Source of the DNA: Nocardia sp.
Lineage (GTDB): Bacteria; Actinomycetota; Actinomycetes; Mycobacteriales; Mycobacteriaceae
Assembly: GCF_025465275.1 (NCBI RefSeq)
Contig: NZ_JAODNK010000171.1
Coordinates: 1-51,459, forward strand
Length of the DNA stretch: 51,459 bases
Direction of reading: 5' to 3'
Shown here: positions 16,950 through 25,231 of the stretch, one piece after another
How the letters are laid out: every line of letters starts with the position of its first letter
Numbering within the stretch: the first letter of the stretch is position 1
The notes under the pieces: generated by a model
Database searches by the model: none
Told to the model about the DNA's origin: nothing
What the model saw: only the letters and a program-made list of their open reading frames with translations
Program-made: the position numbers and the translations under genes

Positions 16950-17504
16950 TCAGCGCGGGCGGAGTCCGTCGGTGATGACGGCGAATGCGCGTTCCTGGAG
17001 TCCGGAGTCTGCCTTGTCGATGTGTACGGCTACGAAGAATCCCTTGAGGATTGTCATGAGGTCGTTGAGCCCGATATCGGTGCGGACGGCCCCGGCCTCT
17101 TGTGCGCGGAAAAGCAATTCGCCGATGACGGTTTGCAGTTCGCGGGCCGGGCCCTCGTAGGCGTTCGCGCGCTGGGGTCCGAGCGCGTCGACCAGGTCGC
17201 GCTTGACCCCGCCGCCCGCGATCATGCGCTGCAGGAAGTCGAAGAACGCGGCGCCTGCGTCGTCGGCGTTCAATGCCGCCCGGGCTCGGCTGGTCATCCG
17301 CTCGACGCGGTCCACCATGGCGGCCTCGAAAAGTGCTTCCTTGGTGGGGAAGTGGCGGTATACGGTGCCCGCGCCCACGCCGGCGCGTCGCGCGATCTCG
17401 TCGAGCGGGACCGAAATGCCTTCGGCGGCAAAGGCTTCCTGGGCGGCGGCCAGTACCCGCTCGCGATTGCGGCGGGCATCAGCGCGTAGCGGGCGTTCCG
17501 TCAC
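16950..17504 (-). CDS. TetR family regulator
   Basis: A 184-residue repressor with helix-turn-helix ISVPLDEIARRAGVGAGTVYRHFPTKEALFEAA at about residues 30-62. The C-terminal domain (VKRDLVDALGPQRANAYEG, LLFRAQEAGAVRTDIGLNDLMTIL) resembles the SCO4008-like group of actinobacterial TetR proteins. Start is GTG 17504. It is divergent from the SnoaL-like gene and a 22-bp palindromic stretch lies between them, so that gene is the likely target. Confidence 0.88.
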   Translation of the reverse strand: MTERPLRADARRNRERVLAAAQEAFAAEGISVPLDEIARRAGVGAGTVYRHFPTKEALFEAAMVDRVERMTSRARAALNADDAGAAFFDFLQRMIAGGGVKRDLVDALGPQRANAYEGPARELQTVIGELLFRAQEAGAVRTDIGLNDLMTILKGFFVAVHIDKADSGLQERAFAVITDGLRPR

Positions 17505-17555
17505 AAGGGGCAGCCTACCCGCCCATTGACAAGCGGGGCGTGCGCCCCGAATATT

Positions 17556-17577
17556 AAACGGGTTATACGTTCCGTTT
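17556..17577. promoter_or_regulatory. Palindromic operator between TetR and SnoaL-like genes
   Basis: AAACGG (17556-17561) and CCGTTT (17572-17577) flank a ten-base A/T-richer centre. The site is immediately upstream of the SnoaL-like ribosome binding site and 52 bases from the TetR start, as expected for a self-regulating TetR. Confidence 0.6.
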
Positions 17578-17588
17578 CAGGAGGCATG

Positions 17589-18017
17589 ATGTCCACTTCC
17601 GTAGAAACCCCTCGCGAGCTGGTGGAACGGCTCTTCGAAGTGCTCCCCGCCCGCGATGCCGACGCGTTTGTCGCGCTGCTGGCCCCGGATGCCGTCTTCG
17701 AGATCCCGTTCGTGGTCCCCGGCTTTCCGAACCGGTTCGAGGGCCGCGAGGAGATTCGCGCGCACCTGGAGCGCTGGTGGTCACCGCAGCGGCTTTCGGG
17801 TGTTGTGGTGCACGGCGTCTACCCGACCATCTACGAGACCTCCGATCCCGAATTGCTGTGGGTGGAGAACGATGTCGAGCTCACCAGGCCGGGCGCCGAG
17901 CGCACCCGGATGCGCACATCCGTCAATGTCGTCGGCGTGCGCGACGGGCAGGTGGTGCTGTTCCGCGACTACATGGATACGAACCGGGTCGCCGGGATGA
18001 TCCAGCTCATGCAGTGA
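17589..18017 (+). CDS. SnoaL-like / nuclear transport factor 2-fold protein
   Basis: A 142-residue single-domain protein with the cone-shaped SnoaL-like fold: helix PRELVERLFEVLPARDADAFVALLAPDAVFEIPF, then EGREEIRAHLERWW, and beta strands ending with VVLFRDYMDTNRV. Proteins of this fold are hydrolases, isomerases or ligand binders for hydrophobic molecules. Two adjacent ATGs (17586, 17589) follow AGGAGG at 17579-17584; the second has better spacing. Its divergent TetR neighbour probably controls it. Substrate unknown. Confidence 0.85.
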   Translation: MSTSVETPRELVERLFEVLPARDADAFVALLAPDAVFEIPFVVPGFPNRFEGREEIRAHLERWWSPQRLSGVVVHGVYPTIYETSDPELLWVENDVELTRPGAERTRMRTSVNVVGVRDGQVVLFRDYMDTNRVAGMIQLMQ

Positions 18018-18034
18018 GTGTGACCTGATCGACT

Positions 18035-18084
18035 CGTTAGATCGCGTGCCAATCGTTAGTGCGTTAACTATTCTTGCCCTAACG
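18035..18084. promoter_or_regulatory. Cluster of CGTTAG boxes upstream of ohrR-like gene
   Basis: CGTTAG occurs at 18035 and 18054, CGTTAA at 18062, and the inverted CTAACG at 18079. The set ends 24 bases before the MarR start and looks like an autoregulatory operator array for that redox-type regulator. Confidence 0.6.
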
Positions 18085-18108
18085 GTAGCGATCGAGGAGG
18101 GCTGAGCT

Positions 18109-18582
18109 GTGGAGCTGGATATCGAGGATCCACTGCGGTTGGACCGGCAGGTGTGTTTTGCGCTCGCGGTGGCCAATCGCGCGGTACTGGCCGTCTATCG
18201 GCCACTGCTCGAACCCATGGGGCTGACGCATCCGCAGTACCTGGTGATGCTGGCCCTGTGGGGGGAGGCGCCCATGTCGGTCAAGGACATCGGCGAGGCC
18301 ATCCAGCTCGATTCGCCGACGCTGTCGCCGCTGCTCAAGCGGCTCGAGGCCGCCGGGCTCATTACCCGGCGGCGGGATACCCACGATGAGCGCAATCTCA
18401 TTGTCGATCTGACCGCCGCGGGCCGGGAGTTGCGCACTGCGGCCGAGAGGATTCCGCCCGCGGTGGTCGAGCGGCTCGGCGTCAGCCTGGCCGATCTGGA
18501 AGACCTGCGCGATGTGCTCAACCGCGTGAACACCGCGGCTCGCCGTGCGGCGGCCGATACAGCGAAGGGAACCCGGCGATGA
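18109..18582 (+). CDS. MarR family regulator, OhrR-like
   Basis: A 157-residue regulator of the OhrR branch. It has the branch's reactive cysteine at position 16 in DRQVCFALAVANRAV, then LTHPQYLVMLALWGE, a winged helix with VKDIGEAIQLDSPTLSPLLKRLEAAGLI, and wing RDTHDERNLIVDLT. In OhrR, oxidation of that cysteine by organic peroxides releases DNA. GTG 18109 has GAGGAGG eight bases upstream. No ohr peroxidase gene is adjacent; instead a DUF5313 gene overlaps its stop by four bases. Confidence 0.88.
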   Translation: MELDIEDPLRLDRQVCFALAVANRAVLAVYRPLLEPMGLTHPQYLVMLALWGEAPMSVKDIGEAIQLDSPTLSPLLKRLEAAGLITRRRDTHDERNLIVDLTAAGRELRTAAERIPPAVVERLGVSLADLEDLRDVLNRVNTAARRAAADTAKGTRR

Positions 18583-18947
18583 AGCGTCCCAACCCGATTC
18601 AGTGGGTCGGCTACTCCTTGGGCGCCCGGCTGCCGGATTCCTTGCAGGAGTGGGTTCGCAATGACTTGACCGGGAAGTTTGCCGTACCAAGGCATCTCGT
18701 GCGCGGATTGTTCCCGCTCACCCCGATCTTCGCCGCCTTCCTGCTCTTCCCCGGCGAACTATGGCTGCGCGGCGCGATGGTCCTGCTCGCCGTCCTGCTG
18801 GCAGGCTTCTACATCATCGCCTACATGCCCATGAATCGTGCGCACCGACTGGGAAAGCACGGTCTCCCAGAGGATTTGGAGAATCCCGTCCGCGCGAGCC
18901 GCCGTGCTGCCGAGCGGGCGTCCTACGAAGCTCGCTACGGCCGCTGA
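18579..18947 (+). CDS. DUF5313 membrane protein
   Basis: A 122-residue protein of DUF5313, known from mycobacteria and nocardiae. Hallmarks are the start RPNPIQWVGYSLGARLP, a basic segment, two hydrophobic helices (about 46-60 and 64-86) and a charged C-terminal tail. Function is not known. It overlaps the OhrR-like gene by four bases (ATGA), so it is translated with it and probably responds to the same redox signal. Confidence 0.85.
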   Translation: MKRPNPIQWVGYSLGARLPDSLQEWVRNDLTGKFAVPRHLVRGLFPLTPIFAAFLLFPGELWLRGAMVLLAVLLAGFYIIAYMPMNRAHRLGKHGLPEDLENPVRASRRAAERASYEARYGR

Positions 18948-18969
18948 GCGTGCGTCCGAAAGCTACCCA

Positions 18970-19044
18970 CGTCATCCCAGCGCGATCTTGCCCGGGATCC
19001 ACTCCGCTGCAGTGGATCCCGGCCAAAAACATGCCGGGATGACG
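18970..19044. repeat. Intergenic inverted repeat, copy 2
   Basis: Copy with more diverged arms: left from 18970 (CGTCATCCCAGC) and right ending at 19044 (GCCGGGATGACG), with GGGATCC/GGATCCC at the inner ends. It lies between the convergent DUF5313 and DUF4189 genes and may end both transcripts. Confidence 0.8.
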
Positions 19045-19060
19045 GGGCCGCTGTGCGCGA

Positions 19061-19477
19061 CTACTGAATGTTCTGGGTGCAGGCCGAGGTGACGACGTGT
19101 GCCGCCTGCGGGCTGGCGCTGCCGAGGTCCGGGAACGGGGGATTGCTCTGCCCGAGTCCGGTGATGGCGGCCTGCTCGGCCTCGTCGCGGGAACCGGCTG
19201 CGGCCCAGCCGAAAGTTCCGTCCGCACCCTGGGCGACCGCGCCGCAGCCGTCGGTGAAACGCAGGACGAGATCGCAGTCGTAGCTGGCGCAGTCGCGAAT
19301 GGCGTCGGCGTCGGCCGATACCTTGCTCCGATCGGTGGAGACGACCGCGGTATTGCGGAGCTTGGAGACGGCGATGGTGCCGTAGTACTGCGCGGCGGCC
19401 TCGGCGTTACCTGCTGCGGCCAGGGCACAGGCAATGGTTACGGCGGCGGTGAGGGCGGTGGTGCGTGCAACCGACAA
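19061..19477 (-). CDS. Secreted DUF4189 protein
   Basis: About 138 residues, with an N-terminal Sec signal peptide (basic SVARTT, hydrophobic AAVTIACALAAA, cleavage after NAEA) and one DUF4189 domain: YYGTIAVS, CASYDCDLVLRFTDGCGAVA, GWAAAGSRDEAEQAA and a C-terminal cysteine. The four cysteines probably form two disulfides outside the cytosol. DUF4189 proteins are small exported proteins without a proven function. The start is uncertain: TTG 19477 gives the cleanest signal peptide, and TTG 19501 would add eight residues; no ATG or GTG is available. Confidence 0.78.
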   Translation of the reverse strand: MSVARTTALTAAVTIACALAAAGNAEAAAQYYGTIAVSKLRNTAVVSTDRSKVSADADAIRDCASYDCDLVLRFTDGCGAVAQGADGTFGWAAAGSRDEAEQAAITGLGQSNPPFPDLGSASPQAAHVVTSACTQNIQ

Positions 19478-19569
19478 GAGAATTCCCGATGTTTCAAACA
19501 AATGACGGACGTCCGCGATGCTAGCCGTGCCTCGGTCGGTCGGCCACCAATTCGCCGATCGAGATGTGG

Positions 19570-20523
19570 TCAGCGGGTGGGGATCCGGGTGAGTGCCTTG
19601 CGGAGGGCGGTGAATGCGGCGGCATTGGCGCGCTGGGTTTCCGGCAGATGCCAGGCCATGGACATGAAGCCGTGGATGGTGCCGTCGCAGCGCTGGATCT
19701 CGGTCTCCACACCGGCTTCGCGCAGCAGTTGGCCGTAGACCTCGCCCTCGTCCCGCAGCGGATCGAATTCCGCGGTGGCGATATACGCGGGCGGGAGACC
19801 GGTGAGATCGGCGACGAGCGGGTTGGCGTAGGGGTCGTCCGTCTCGGTGCCCGAATTCAGGTATTGCTGCCAGTACCAGCGCAATTGGGGTGCGGTGGTG
19901 AAGTAGCCGTCGGCGTTCTCGGTATAGGAGACGCTGTCGCAGGCCGGGTCCAGCATGGGATATATCAGCAGCTGGAACGCCACGTCGGGGCCGCCATTGT
20001 CCCGGGCCTGCAGGGCGGCGACGGTGGCGAGATTTCCGCCCGCGCTGTCACCGGCCACCGCGACGCGGGCCGGATCGCCGCCCAGGGATTCGGCATTGTC
20101 GGCGACCCAGCGCAGCACTGCGTAGGCATCCTGCGCGGCAGCGGGGAACCGGGCCTCGGGGGCACGCCGGTAATCCACCGAAATCACGATCACCCCAGCG
20201 GCATTCGCCATGGTGCGGCAGAAGCGATCATGGCTGTCTAGATTGCAGAGTACGAACCCGCCACCGTGATAGAAGACCACCACGCCGGGCACCTTCTCGG
20301 CATCGAGCGGCCGGTAGAGCCGTACCGGTACTTCGGGGGCATCGAGAGGGCCGGGGACCAGCCACTCCTCCACTCCTGCAACGGGAATGGGCTCGACCAC
20401 CGGCGCGGGGCGAGCGGCGAGGAAGGCGCGCGCCTCGGTCGCATCGACCACCTCGGTACCGAGAGCGGGGAAGGCGGCGGTCGCCGCGTCGACGAAGACT
20501 TGCCATTCGGGCGACAGTGGCAT
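19570..20523 (-). CDS. HSL-family alpha/beta-hydrolase (lipase/esterase)
   Basis: A 317-residue hormone-sensitive-lipase-type esterase. It has the oxyanion motif YHGGGF, the nucleophile elbow GDSAGG, the acid in EFDPLRDEG and the histidine in IHGF, so the catalytic triad is complete. The start ATG 20523 has GAGGAG eight bases upstream. It is the last gene of a minus-strand set LLM oxidoreductase, SDR, esterase; a strong hairpin separates it from the SDR gene. A role in hydrolysing acyl or steroid esters fits the neighbourhood. Confidence 0.9.
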   Translation of the reverse strand: MPLSPEWQVFVDAATAAFPALGTEVVDATEARAFLAARPAPVVEPIPVAGVEEWLVPGPLDAPEVPVRLYRPLDAEKVPGVVVFYHGGGFVLCNLDSHDRFCRTMANAAGVIVISVDYRRAPEARFPAAAQDAYAVLRWVADNAESLGGDPARVAVAGDSAGGNLATVAALQARDNGGPDVAFQLLIYPMLDPACDSVSYTENADGYFTTAPQLRWYWQQYLNSGTETDDPYANPLVADLTGLPPAYIATAEFDPLRDEGEVYGQLLREAGVETEIQRCDGTIHGFMSMAWHLPETQRANAAAFTALRKALTRIPTR

Positions 20524-20562
20524 CGCGGACTCCTCAGGTGGACAAGGGATTTCAGTTGGAAT

Positions 20563-20599
20563 GGTGCGCCGCCCGCCTCGCAGGTGCGGGCGGCGCACC
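20563..20599 (-). terminator. 14-bp perfect hairpin between SDR and esterase genes
   Basis: Bases 20563-20576 pair perfectly with 20586-20599 around nine bases. A second 7-bp stem follows at 20607-20631. There is no U-tract, so partial termination or transcript processing between the two genes is more likely than a full stop. Confidence 0.55.
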
Positions 20600-20639
20600 G
20601 ACCCGCGCGGAACGTCCGAGAACAGTTCCGCACGGATGG

Positions 20640-21392
20640 TCACATGCCGCGCGGAATGAACTTGCCCGCGGCGAGCCCGCCGTCGATGGCCACCTCGGCG
20701 CCGGTGATGTACCCGGCCGCATCCGAGGCGAGGAAGGCGACCAGTTCGGCGACCTCCTCGGGCAGGCCGCTGCGCTCCAGCGGCAGGTTCGGGAAGCTGC
20801 CCGGACCGGTGGTCAGGTACGGGACCATCGGAGTGGCGATGGGACCGGGATACACCGAATTGACGCGGATCTGGGACAGGCCCAGCTCCAGCGCGGCGAC
20901 CTTGCTCAGCCCGCGCAGGCCCCACTTGGACGAGCCGTAGGCGGCGTGGTTCATCAGGCCCTCGAGCCCGGACTGCGAGGAGATATTGACGATGGAGCCG
21001 CCACCCGCCTCGATCATCGACGGGACGACGGCCTTGATGCCGTTGAACGCACCGACCAGGTTCACCTTCAGAATGCGTTCCAGCTCATCGGAACCGGTCT
21101 CCATGAGCGGCTTCATGGTGTAGATGCCGGCATTGTTGACCAAGACGTCCAGCTTGCCGAAGGTCGAAACCGCTGCGCTGACCGCGGCATCCCAGCTGTC
21201 GGTGTCGGTGACATCGTGATGCACGAAAAGGGCGGCGCCGCCGAGGGATTCGGCGAGCTCCTTACCCTCGGTCTCCAGCAGATCGCTGATGATCACCTTC
21301 GCGCCGCGCTCGACGAACAGTCGCGCCTCGGCAGCGCCCTGACCGCGGGCGGCTCCGGTAATCAGTGCGACTTTGCCGTTCAGATCAACCAT
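20640..21392 (-). CDS. SDR family oxidoreductase, hydroxysteroid dehydrogenase-like
   Basis: A 250-residue classical short-chain dehydrogenase. It has cofactor loop TGAARGQG (13-20), an acidic residue after beta2 (IISDLLE) favouring NAD, NNAG, catalytic serine in NISSQSG, YGSSK (the YxxxK pair) and the terminal GAEVAIDGG. The closest look is 3-alpha/20-beta-hydroxysteroid dehydrogenase. AAGGA precedes ATG 21392. It lies 30 bp after the LLM gene and is likely cotranscribed with it. Confidence 0.9.
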   Translation of the reverse strand: MVDLNGKVALITGAARGQGAAEARLFVERGAKVIISDLLETEGKELAESLGGAALFVHHDVTDTDSWDAAVSAAVSTFGKLDVLVNNAGIYTMKPLMETGSDELERILKVNLVGAFNGIKAVVPSMIEAGGGSIVNISSQSGLEGLMNHAAYGSSKWGLRGLSKVAALELGLSQIRVNSVYPGPIATPMVPYLTTGPGSFPNLPLERSGLPEEVAELVAFLASDAAGYITGAEVAIDGGLAAGKFIPRGM

Positions 21393-21422
21393 TTCGCGTT
21401 CCTTCTACTCGTTTCGACAGTG

Positions 21423-22553
21423 CTAGTTCGTATTACGGAAGCGGGGGATGACCTTCTCGCCCCACTGCCGAATGGTCTCCATGCACGCTTGCTGCGGCAC
21501 CGTGCCCATTTGGATGAGGCACAGGATCTCGTCGGCGCCGGCCGCCTGTAGTCGCTCCACATAGGCGATGGCGTCATCGGCATTGCCGTAGGCGTGCTCG
21601 GCATTGAAGATGGCGGTCGACCCGGACTTCACCGGAATCTTGGCCTCGTGCAGGTAGGCGACGTGCTCCTCAGCGGCCTCGCGGATCTTGGCGACCTCGT
21701 CGACAGTCGGATCCACGGCTTCGTCGGGCACCGGCCCCGCGCCGTAGTAGTGCTTGATGGCCTGCGCGAAGAACCGCTGCCCGCGCGCCCCGATCTGCCG
21801 AGCCTGCTCACGATCATCGAGCACGATGGTCGGGCACAGCGCCGCGAAATGGTCGTTGACCACGGTCGAGACGAATCGTTCCCCGGTCCGGGCCGCAATG
21901 GCCGCGTCGTAGATGTGCCGCAGTTCCGCGATCTCCTCGACCCCCGCGAATCCGAGCACCAGCGCCCCGATGCCATAGTCGGCGGCAAGCTTCAGCGTGT
22001 CCTTCCTGGTGCACGCCATGAACAGCGGCGGATGCGGGCGCTGCACCGGCCGCGGCAGCAGGTGATGCGGCTCGATATCCAAAAGCTCACCGTGGTAGGA
22101 GAATTCGCCTTCCGGATCCTGCCAGGCGCTCGCGATCAGGCGCAGCGATTCCTCGACTTCCTGATAGGTGCGTGCGGGATCGACGCCGCACATGGAGGTC
22201 TCGACAGCGGTGGCGCCGCGCCCCGCACCCAGGTTCAGGCGACCGCCCGACAGCACATCGAGCATGGCCGCCCGTTCGGCGGCGCGCACCGGATGATTGA
22301 AGTTGAACGGCATGCAGACCACGCCGTGCCCGATGCGAATCCGCTCGGTCTGCGCGGCCACCCAGGTCAGGAAGATCTCCGGTGCGCTCATATGCGCGTA
22401 CCACTTGAGCCCGTGGTGTTCGACCGCCCACACGGTGTCGAAGCCCATCCGGTCAGCGAGCACGGCTTGGGCCACCGAGTCGCGCAGCACCTGTGCTTCG
22501 TGCTCGGCGGTGGGATTCGCCATCTGCGCTTCGAAGATCATGGAGAACTTCAT
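21423..22553 (-). CDS. LLM class flavin-dependent oxidoreductase
   Basis: A 376-residue bacterial-luciferase-like monooxygenase with the TIM barrel signature: MKFSMIFEAQ start, GFDTVWAVEHHGLKW, ERIRIGHGVVCMPFNFNHPVRAAERAAMLDVLSGGRLNLGAGRG, and the C-terminal GNADDAIAYVERLQAAGADEI. Such enzymes use FMNH2 (supplied by a reductase) or F420 with an organic substrate. GGAG lies six bases before ATG 22553. First gene of the minus operon, divergent from the SDR/KstD operon across a 168-base promoter region, so both operons are probably controlled together. Confidence 0.9.
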   Translation of the reverse strand: MKFSMIFEAQMANPTAEHEAQVLRDSVAQAVLADRMGFDTVWAVEHHGLKWYAHMSAPEIFLTWVAAQTERIRIGHGVVCMPFNFNHPVRAAERAAMLDVLSGGRLNLGAGRGATAVETSMCGVDPARTYQEVEESLRLIASAWQDPEGEFSYHGELLDIEPHHLLPRPVQRPHPPLFMACTRKDTLKLAADYGIGALVLGFAGVEEIAELRHIYDAAIAARTGERFVSTVVNDHFAALCPTIVLDDREQARQIGARGQRFFAQAIKHYYGAGPVPDEAVDPTVDEVAKIREAAEEHVAYLHEAKIPVKSGSTAIFNAEHAYGNADDAIAYVERLQAAGADEILCLIQMGTVPQQACMETIRQWGEKVIPRFRNTN

Positions 22554-22721
22554 CCGGGGCTCCTTGCCAGCTGCAGGCCCGTCCGGCCGCTATGCCTAAC
22601 CGGAATACTTCAGGACCCATACCCTCAGGTCATTCGGTTGTCTCAGTGGCCGGGACCACACCGTGCCGCCATGCATCCCCGGTCTTAGCGTCGGTTCAAA
22701 TGCTGAGGAAGGACGGAACCG

Positions 22722-23477
22722 GTGGGACAGCTGGACGGGAAGGTCGCCCTGATCACGGGCGGTGCGCGGGGTATGGGCGCGGAGCATGTGCGCCGATTCG
22801 TCGCCGAGGGCGCTCGTGTGGTGTTCGGCGATGTGCTCGATGACGAGGGCAAGGCGCTGGCGGCCGAGCTCGGCGCCGCCGTCCACTATGTACACCACGA
22901 TGTCACCGGTGAAAGCGACTGGCAGGCAGCGGTTTCCGTGGCTGTGGCCCAGTTCGGCCGACTGGATGTGCTGGTCAACAATGCGGGCATCCTGCGGTTC
23001 AGAAAGCTGCTGGAGATGAGCCTGGATGAGTGGAACCTCATGCAGAACATCAATGTGACCGGCGCTTTCCTCGGTATCAAGACCGCCGCGCCCGCCATGA
23101 TCGAATCCGGTGGCGGCGCGATCGTCAATGTCTCCTCGGTCGAGGGGTTTGTCGGCGCGGCCGGGCTCTCCGCCTACAGTGCAAGCAAATTCGCGCTGCG
23201 CGGGCTCACCAAATCCGCCGCCCGGGAACTGGGGCACTCGGGAATCCGGGTCAACTCCATTCACCCCGGCGGTATCGCCACCCCCATGACCGCGTCCGTC
23301 GCGGGCGCGACCGGGCTGGACGGCAATAGTTTCTTCTCCGATCTGCCCATTCCGCGCTGGGGACAGCCCGTGGAGGTGTCCGAAGTGGCGCTCTTCCTGG
23401 CTTCCGATGCCTCGAGCTACTGCACCGGCGGCGAATTCGTCGTCGACGGCGGCATGCTCACCAGCTGCGGCTACTAA
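22722..23477 (+). CDS. SDR family oxidoreductase, hydroxysteroid dehydrogenase-like
   Basis: A 251-residue classical SDR closely resembling the one at 20640: TGGARGMG cofactor loop, FGDVLDDEG (NAD preference), NNAG, NVSSVEG, YSASK, and GGEFVVDGG near the end. Start is GTG 22722 with GGACGG upstream. First gene of a plus-strand operon, 13 bases before the KstD-like dehydrogenase. Likely oxidises or reduces a hydroxyl or keto group on the same ring compound handled by the next enzyme. Confidence 0.9.
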   Translation: MGQLDGKVALITGGARGMGAEHVRRFVAEGARVVFGDVLDDEGKALAAELGAAVHYVHHDVTGESDWQAAVSVAVAQFGRLDVLVNNAGILRFRKLLEMSLDEWNLMQNINVTGAFLGIKTAAPAMIESGGGAIVNVSSVEGFVGAAGLSAYSASKFALRGLTKSAARELGHSGIRVNSIHPGGIATPMTASVAGATGLDGNSFFSDLPIPRWGQPVEVSEVALFLASDASSYCTGGEFVVDGGMLTSCGY

Positions 23478-23490
23478 GGACTGATACTCA

Positions 23491-25230
23491 ATGGAATTCG
23501 AATTCGACGTTGTTGTCGTGGGTTCCGGCGCCGCCGGTATGACCGCCGCGCTGACCGCTGCATACCGCGGCCTGTCGGTGACCCTCATCGAGAAGAGCCG
23601 GCTCTTCGGCGGCTCCACCGCGCGCTCCGGCGGCGGTGTGTGGGTGCCCAATAACCCGGTGCTGCAGGCGGCGGGTGTACCGGACAGCCCCACCATGGCC
23701 CGCACCTACCTGAAAGCCGTTGTCGGCGATCGGGTTCCGGAAGCCAAGCAAGATGCCTTCCTGGACAATGGCCCGGAGATGTTCTCCTACATCGGAGCTC
23801 GCTCCAAGTACTGGGAGTTCGTCTACGACCGCGGCTATTCCGACTACCACCCGGAGTTCCCGGGCGGTTTGGCGCAGGGCCGCAGCATCGAGCCCGCGGT
23901 GATCGACGGACGATTGCTCGGCGGCGATCTGCACAAGATCAACCAGCCGACCATGTCCGCGCCCAAGGGCATTGCGATCACGGTCAGCGACTTCCACGAC
24001 CTGAATATGATCGCCCGCACCTGGGCGGGCAAGAAGACCGCCATGAAGGTCGGCGCCCGCACCGCGCTGGCGCTGGCCAAGGGCGCACTGCCGCTGAGCC
24101 TGGGCAAGGCCCTCGCTGCCCGGCTGTGGCTGTCGCTGCGTGATGCCGGAGTGCCGGTGTGGCTGAATACGCCACTGACAGAACTGATTATGGAAGGCGA
24201 CACCGTCGTCGGCGTGCGCGCCGAGCACGAGGGACGTCCTGTCACCATCAAGGCCCGCCGCGGTGTGGTGCTGGCGGCCGGCGGCTTCGAGCACAACCTG
24301 GAGATGCGCAAGCAGTACATTCCGGGCCCACAGTCCACCGAATGGACCGTCGGCGCCACCGAGAATGTCGGCGAGGGCATTGTCGCGGGCCAGAAGGCCG
24401 GCGGCGCAGTCGATCTCATGGATGACGCCTGGTGGGGTCCGTCGGTGCGCAGCCCCGAGGGCCGTCCGCCGTTCTTCTGCCTGGCCGAGCGTTCGCAGCC
24501 GGGCGCGATCATCGTCAATGATCTGGGCGAGCGGTTTGTCAATGAGTCCGCGCCGTATGTGAATGTGGTGCACAAGATGTACGAGCAGGAGGCGGCCGGC
24601 GTCGGCAGCATTCCCGCGCACTTCATTTTCGATCAGAACTTCCGCGACCGGTACCTGTTCCTGGGCAACTTCCCGAAGCGTCCACTGCCCCAGGCGTATT
24701 TCGACAAGGGCATCATCAAGCAGGCCGATACCCTTGCCGAGCTGGCGGGCAAGTTGAATATCCCGGCCGACAAGCTGCAGGCCACCGTCGAGCGCTTCAA
24801 CGGCTTCGCCGAGAACGGCCGCGACGAGGACTTCCTGCGCGGCGATTCGGCCTACGACCGCTACTACGGCGATCCGACCGTGAAGCCCAACCCGACCATG
24901 GCGCCGCTCACCCGCGGCCCGTTCTACGCGGTCGAGATGGTTCCCGGCGACCTGGGCACCAAGGGCGGTCTGGTCACCGACGAGCACTCCCGCGTGTTGG
25001 ACGACAACGGCAAGGTCATCTCGGGTCTGTATGCGGCAGGCAATAATTCGGCCGCAGTCATGGGCAACGACTATGCCGGTGCGGGCGCGACTATCGGACC
25101 CGCCATGGTGTTCGGATACATCGCCGCCAATCACCTGGCCGATGCCGAGCCCGCAGCGGAGTCGGTCGCGGAACCGGTCGCTCCGGCCAAGCGCACGGCC
25201 CGCCGTGTTGCCGCGAATCAGGGGAACTGA
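23491..25230 (+). CDS. FAD-dependent 3-ketosteroid delta-1-dehydrogenase-like protein
   Basis: A 579-residue flavoprotein of the fumarate-reductase/KstD fold. The FAD loop is VVGSGAAGMTAA (9-20), the second FAD segment GGSTARSGGGVWVPNN is typical of KstD, and the C-terminal GLYAAGNNSAAVMGNDYAGAG-type motif carries the tyrosine (Y528) that in KstD enzymes helps polarise the C3 ketone. KstD inserts the C1-C2 double bond of ring A during steroid breakdown. The last ~25 residues are an alanine/proline-rich tail. Close spacing with SDR genes on both sides supports a steroid or steroid-like substrate, but which one cannot be read from sequence. Confidence 0.82.
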   Translation: MEFEFDVVVVGSGAAGMTAALTAAYRGLSVTLIEKSRLFGGSTARSGGGVWVPNNPVLQAAGVPDSPTMARTYLKAVVGDRVPEAKQDAFLDNGPEMFSYIGARSKYWEFVYDRGYSDYHPEFPGGLAQGRSIEPAVIDGRLLGGDLHKINQPTMSAPKGIAITVSDFHDLNMIARTWAGKKTAMKVGARTALALAKGALPLSLGKALAARLWLSLRDAGVPVWLNTPLTELIMEGDTVVGVRAEHEGRPVTIKARRGVVLAAGGFEHNLEMRKQYIPGPQSTEWTVGATENVGEGIVAGQKAGGAVDLMDDAWWGPSVRSPEGRPPFFCLAERSQPGAIIVNDLGERFVNESAPYVNVVHKMYEQEAAGVGSIPAHFIFDQNFRDRYLFLGNFPKRPLPQAYFDKGIIKQADTLAELAGKLNIPADKLQATVERFNGFAENGRDEDFLRGDSAYDRYYGDPTVKPNPTMAPLTRGPFYAVEMVPGDLGTKGGLVTDEHSRVLDDNGKVISGLYAAGNNSAAVMGNDYAGAGATIGPAMVFGYIAANHLADAEPAAESVAEPVAPAKRTARRVAANQGN

Positions 25231-25231
25231 C

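Noticed and set aside
22554..22721. KstR-type operator between the divergent oxidoreductase operons
   Set aside because: Looked for the AAC-N4-GTT-like dyad of KstR sites here and before base 51381; none found by eye.
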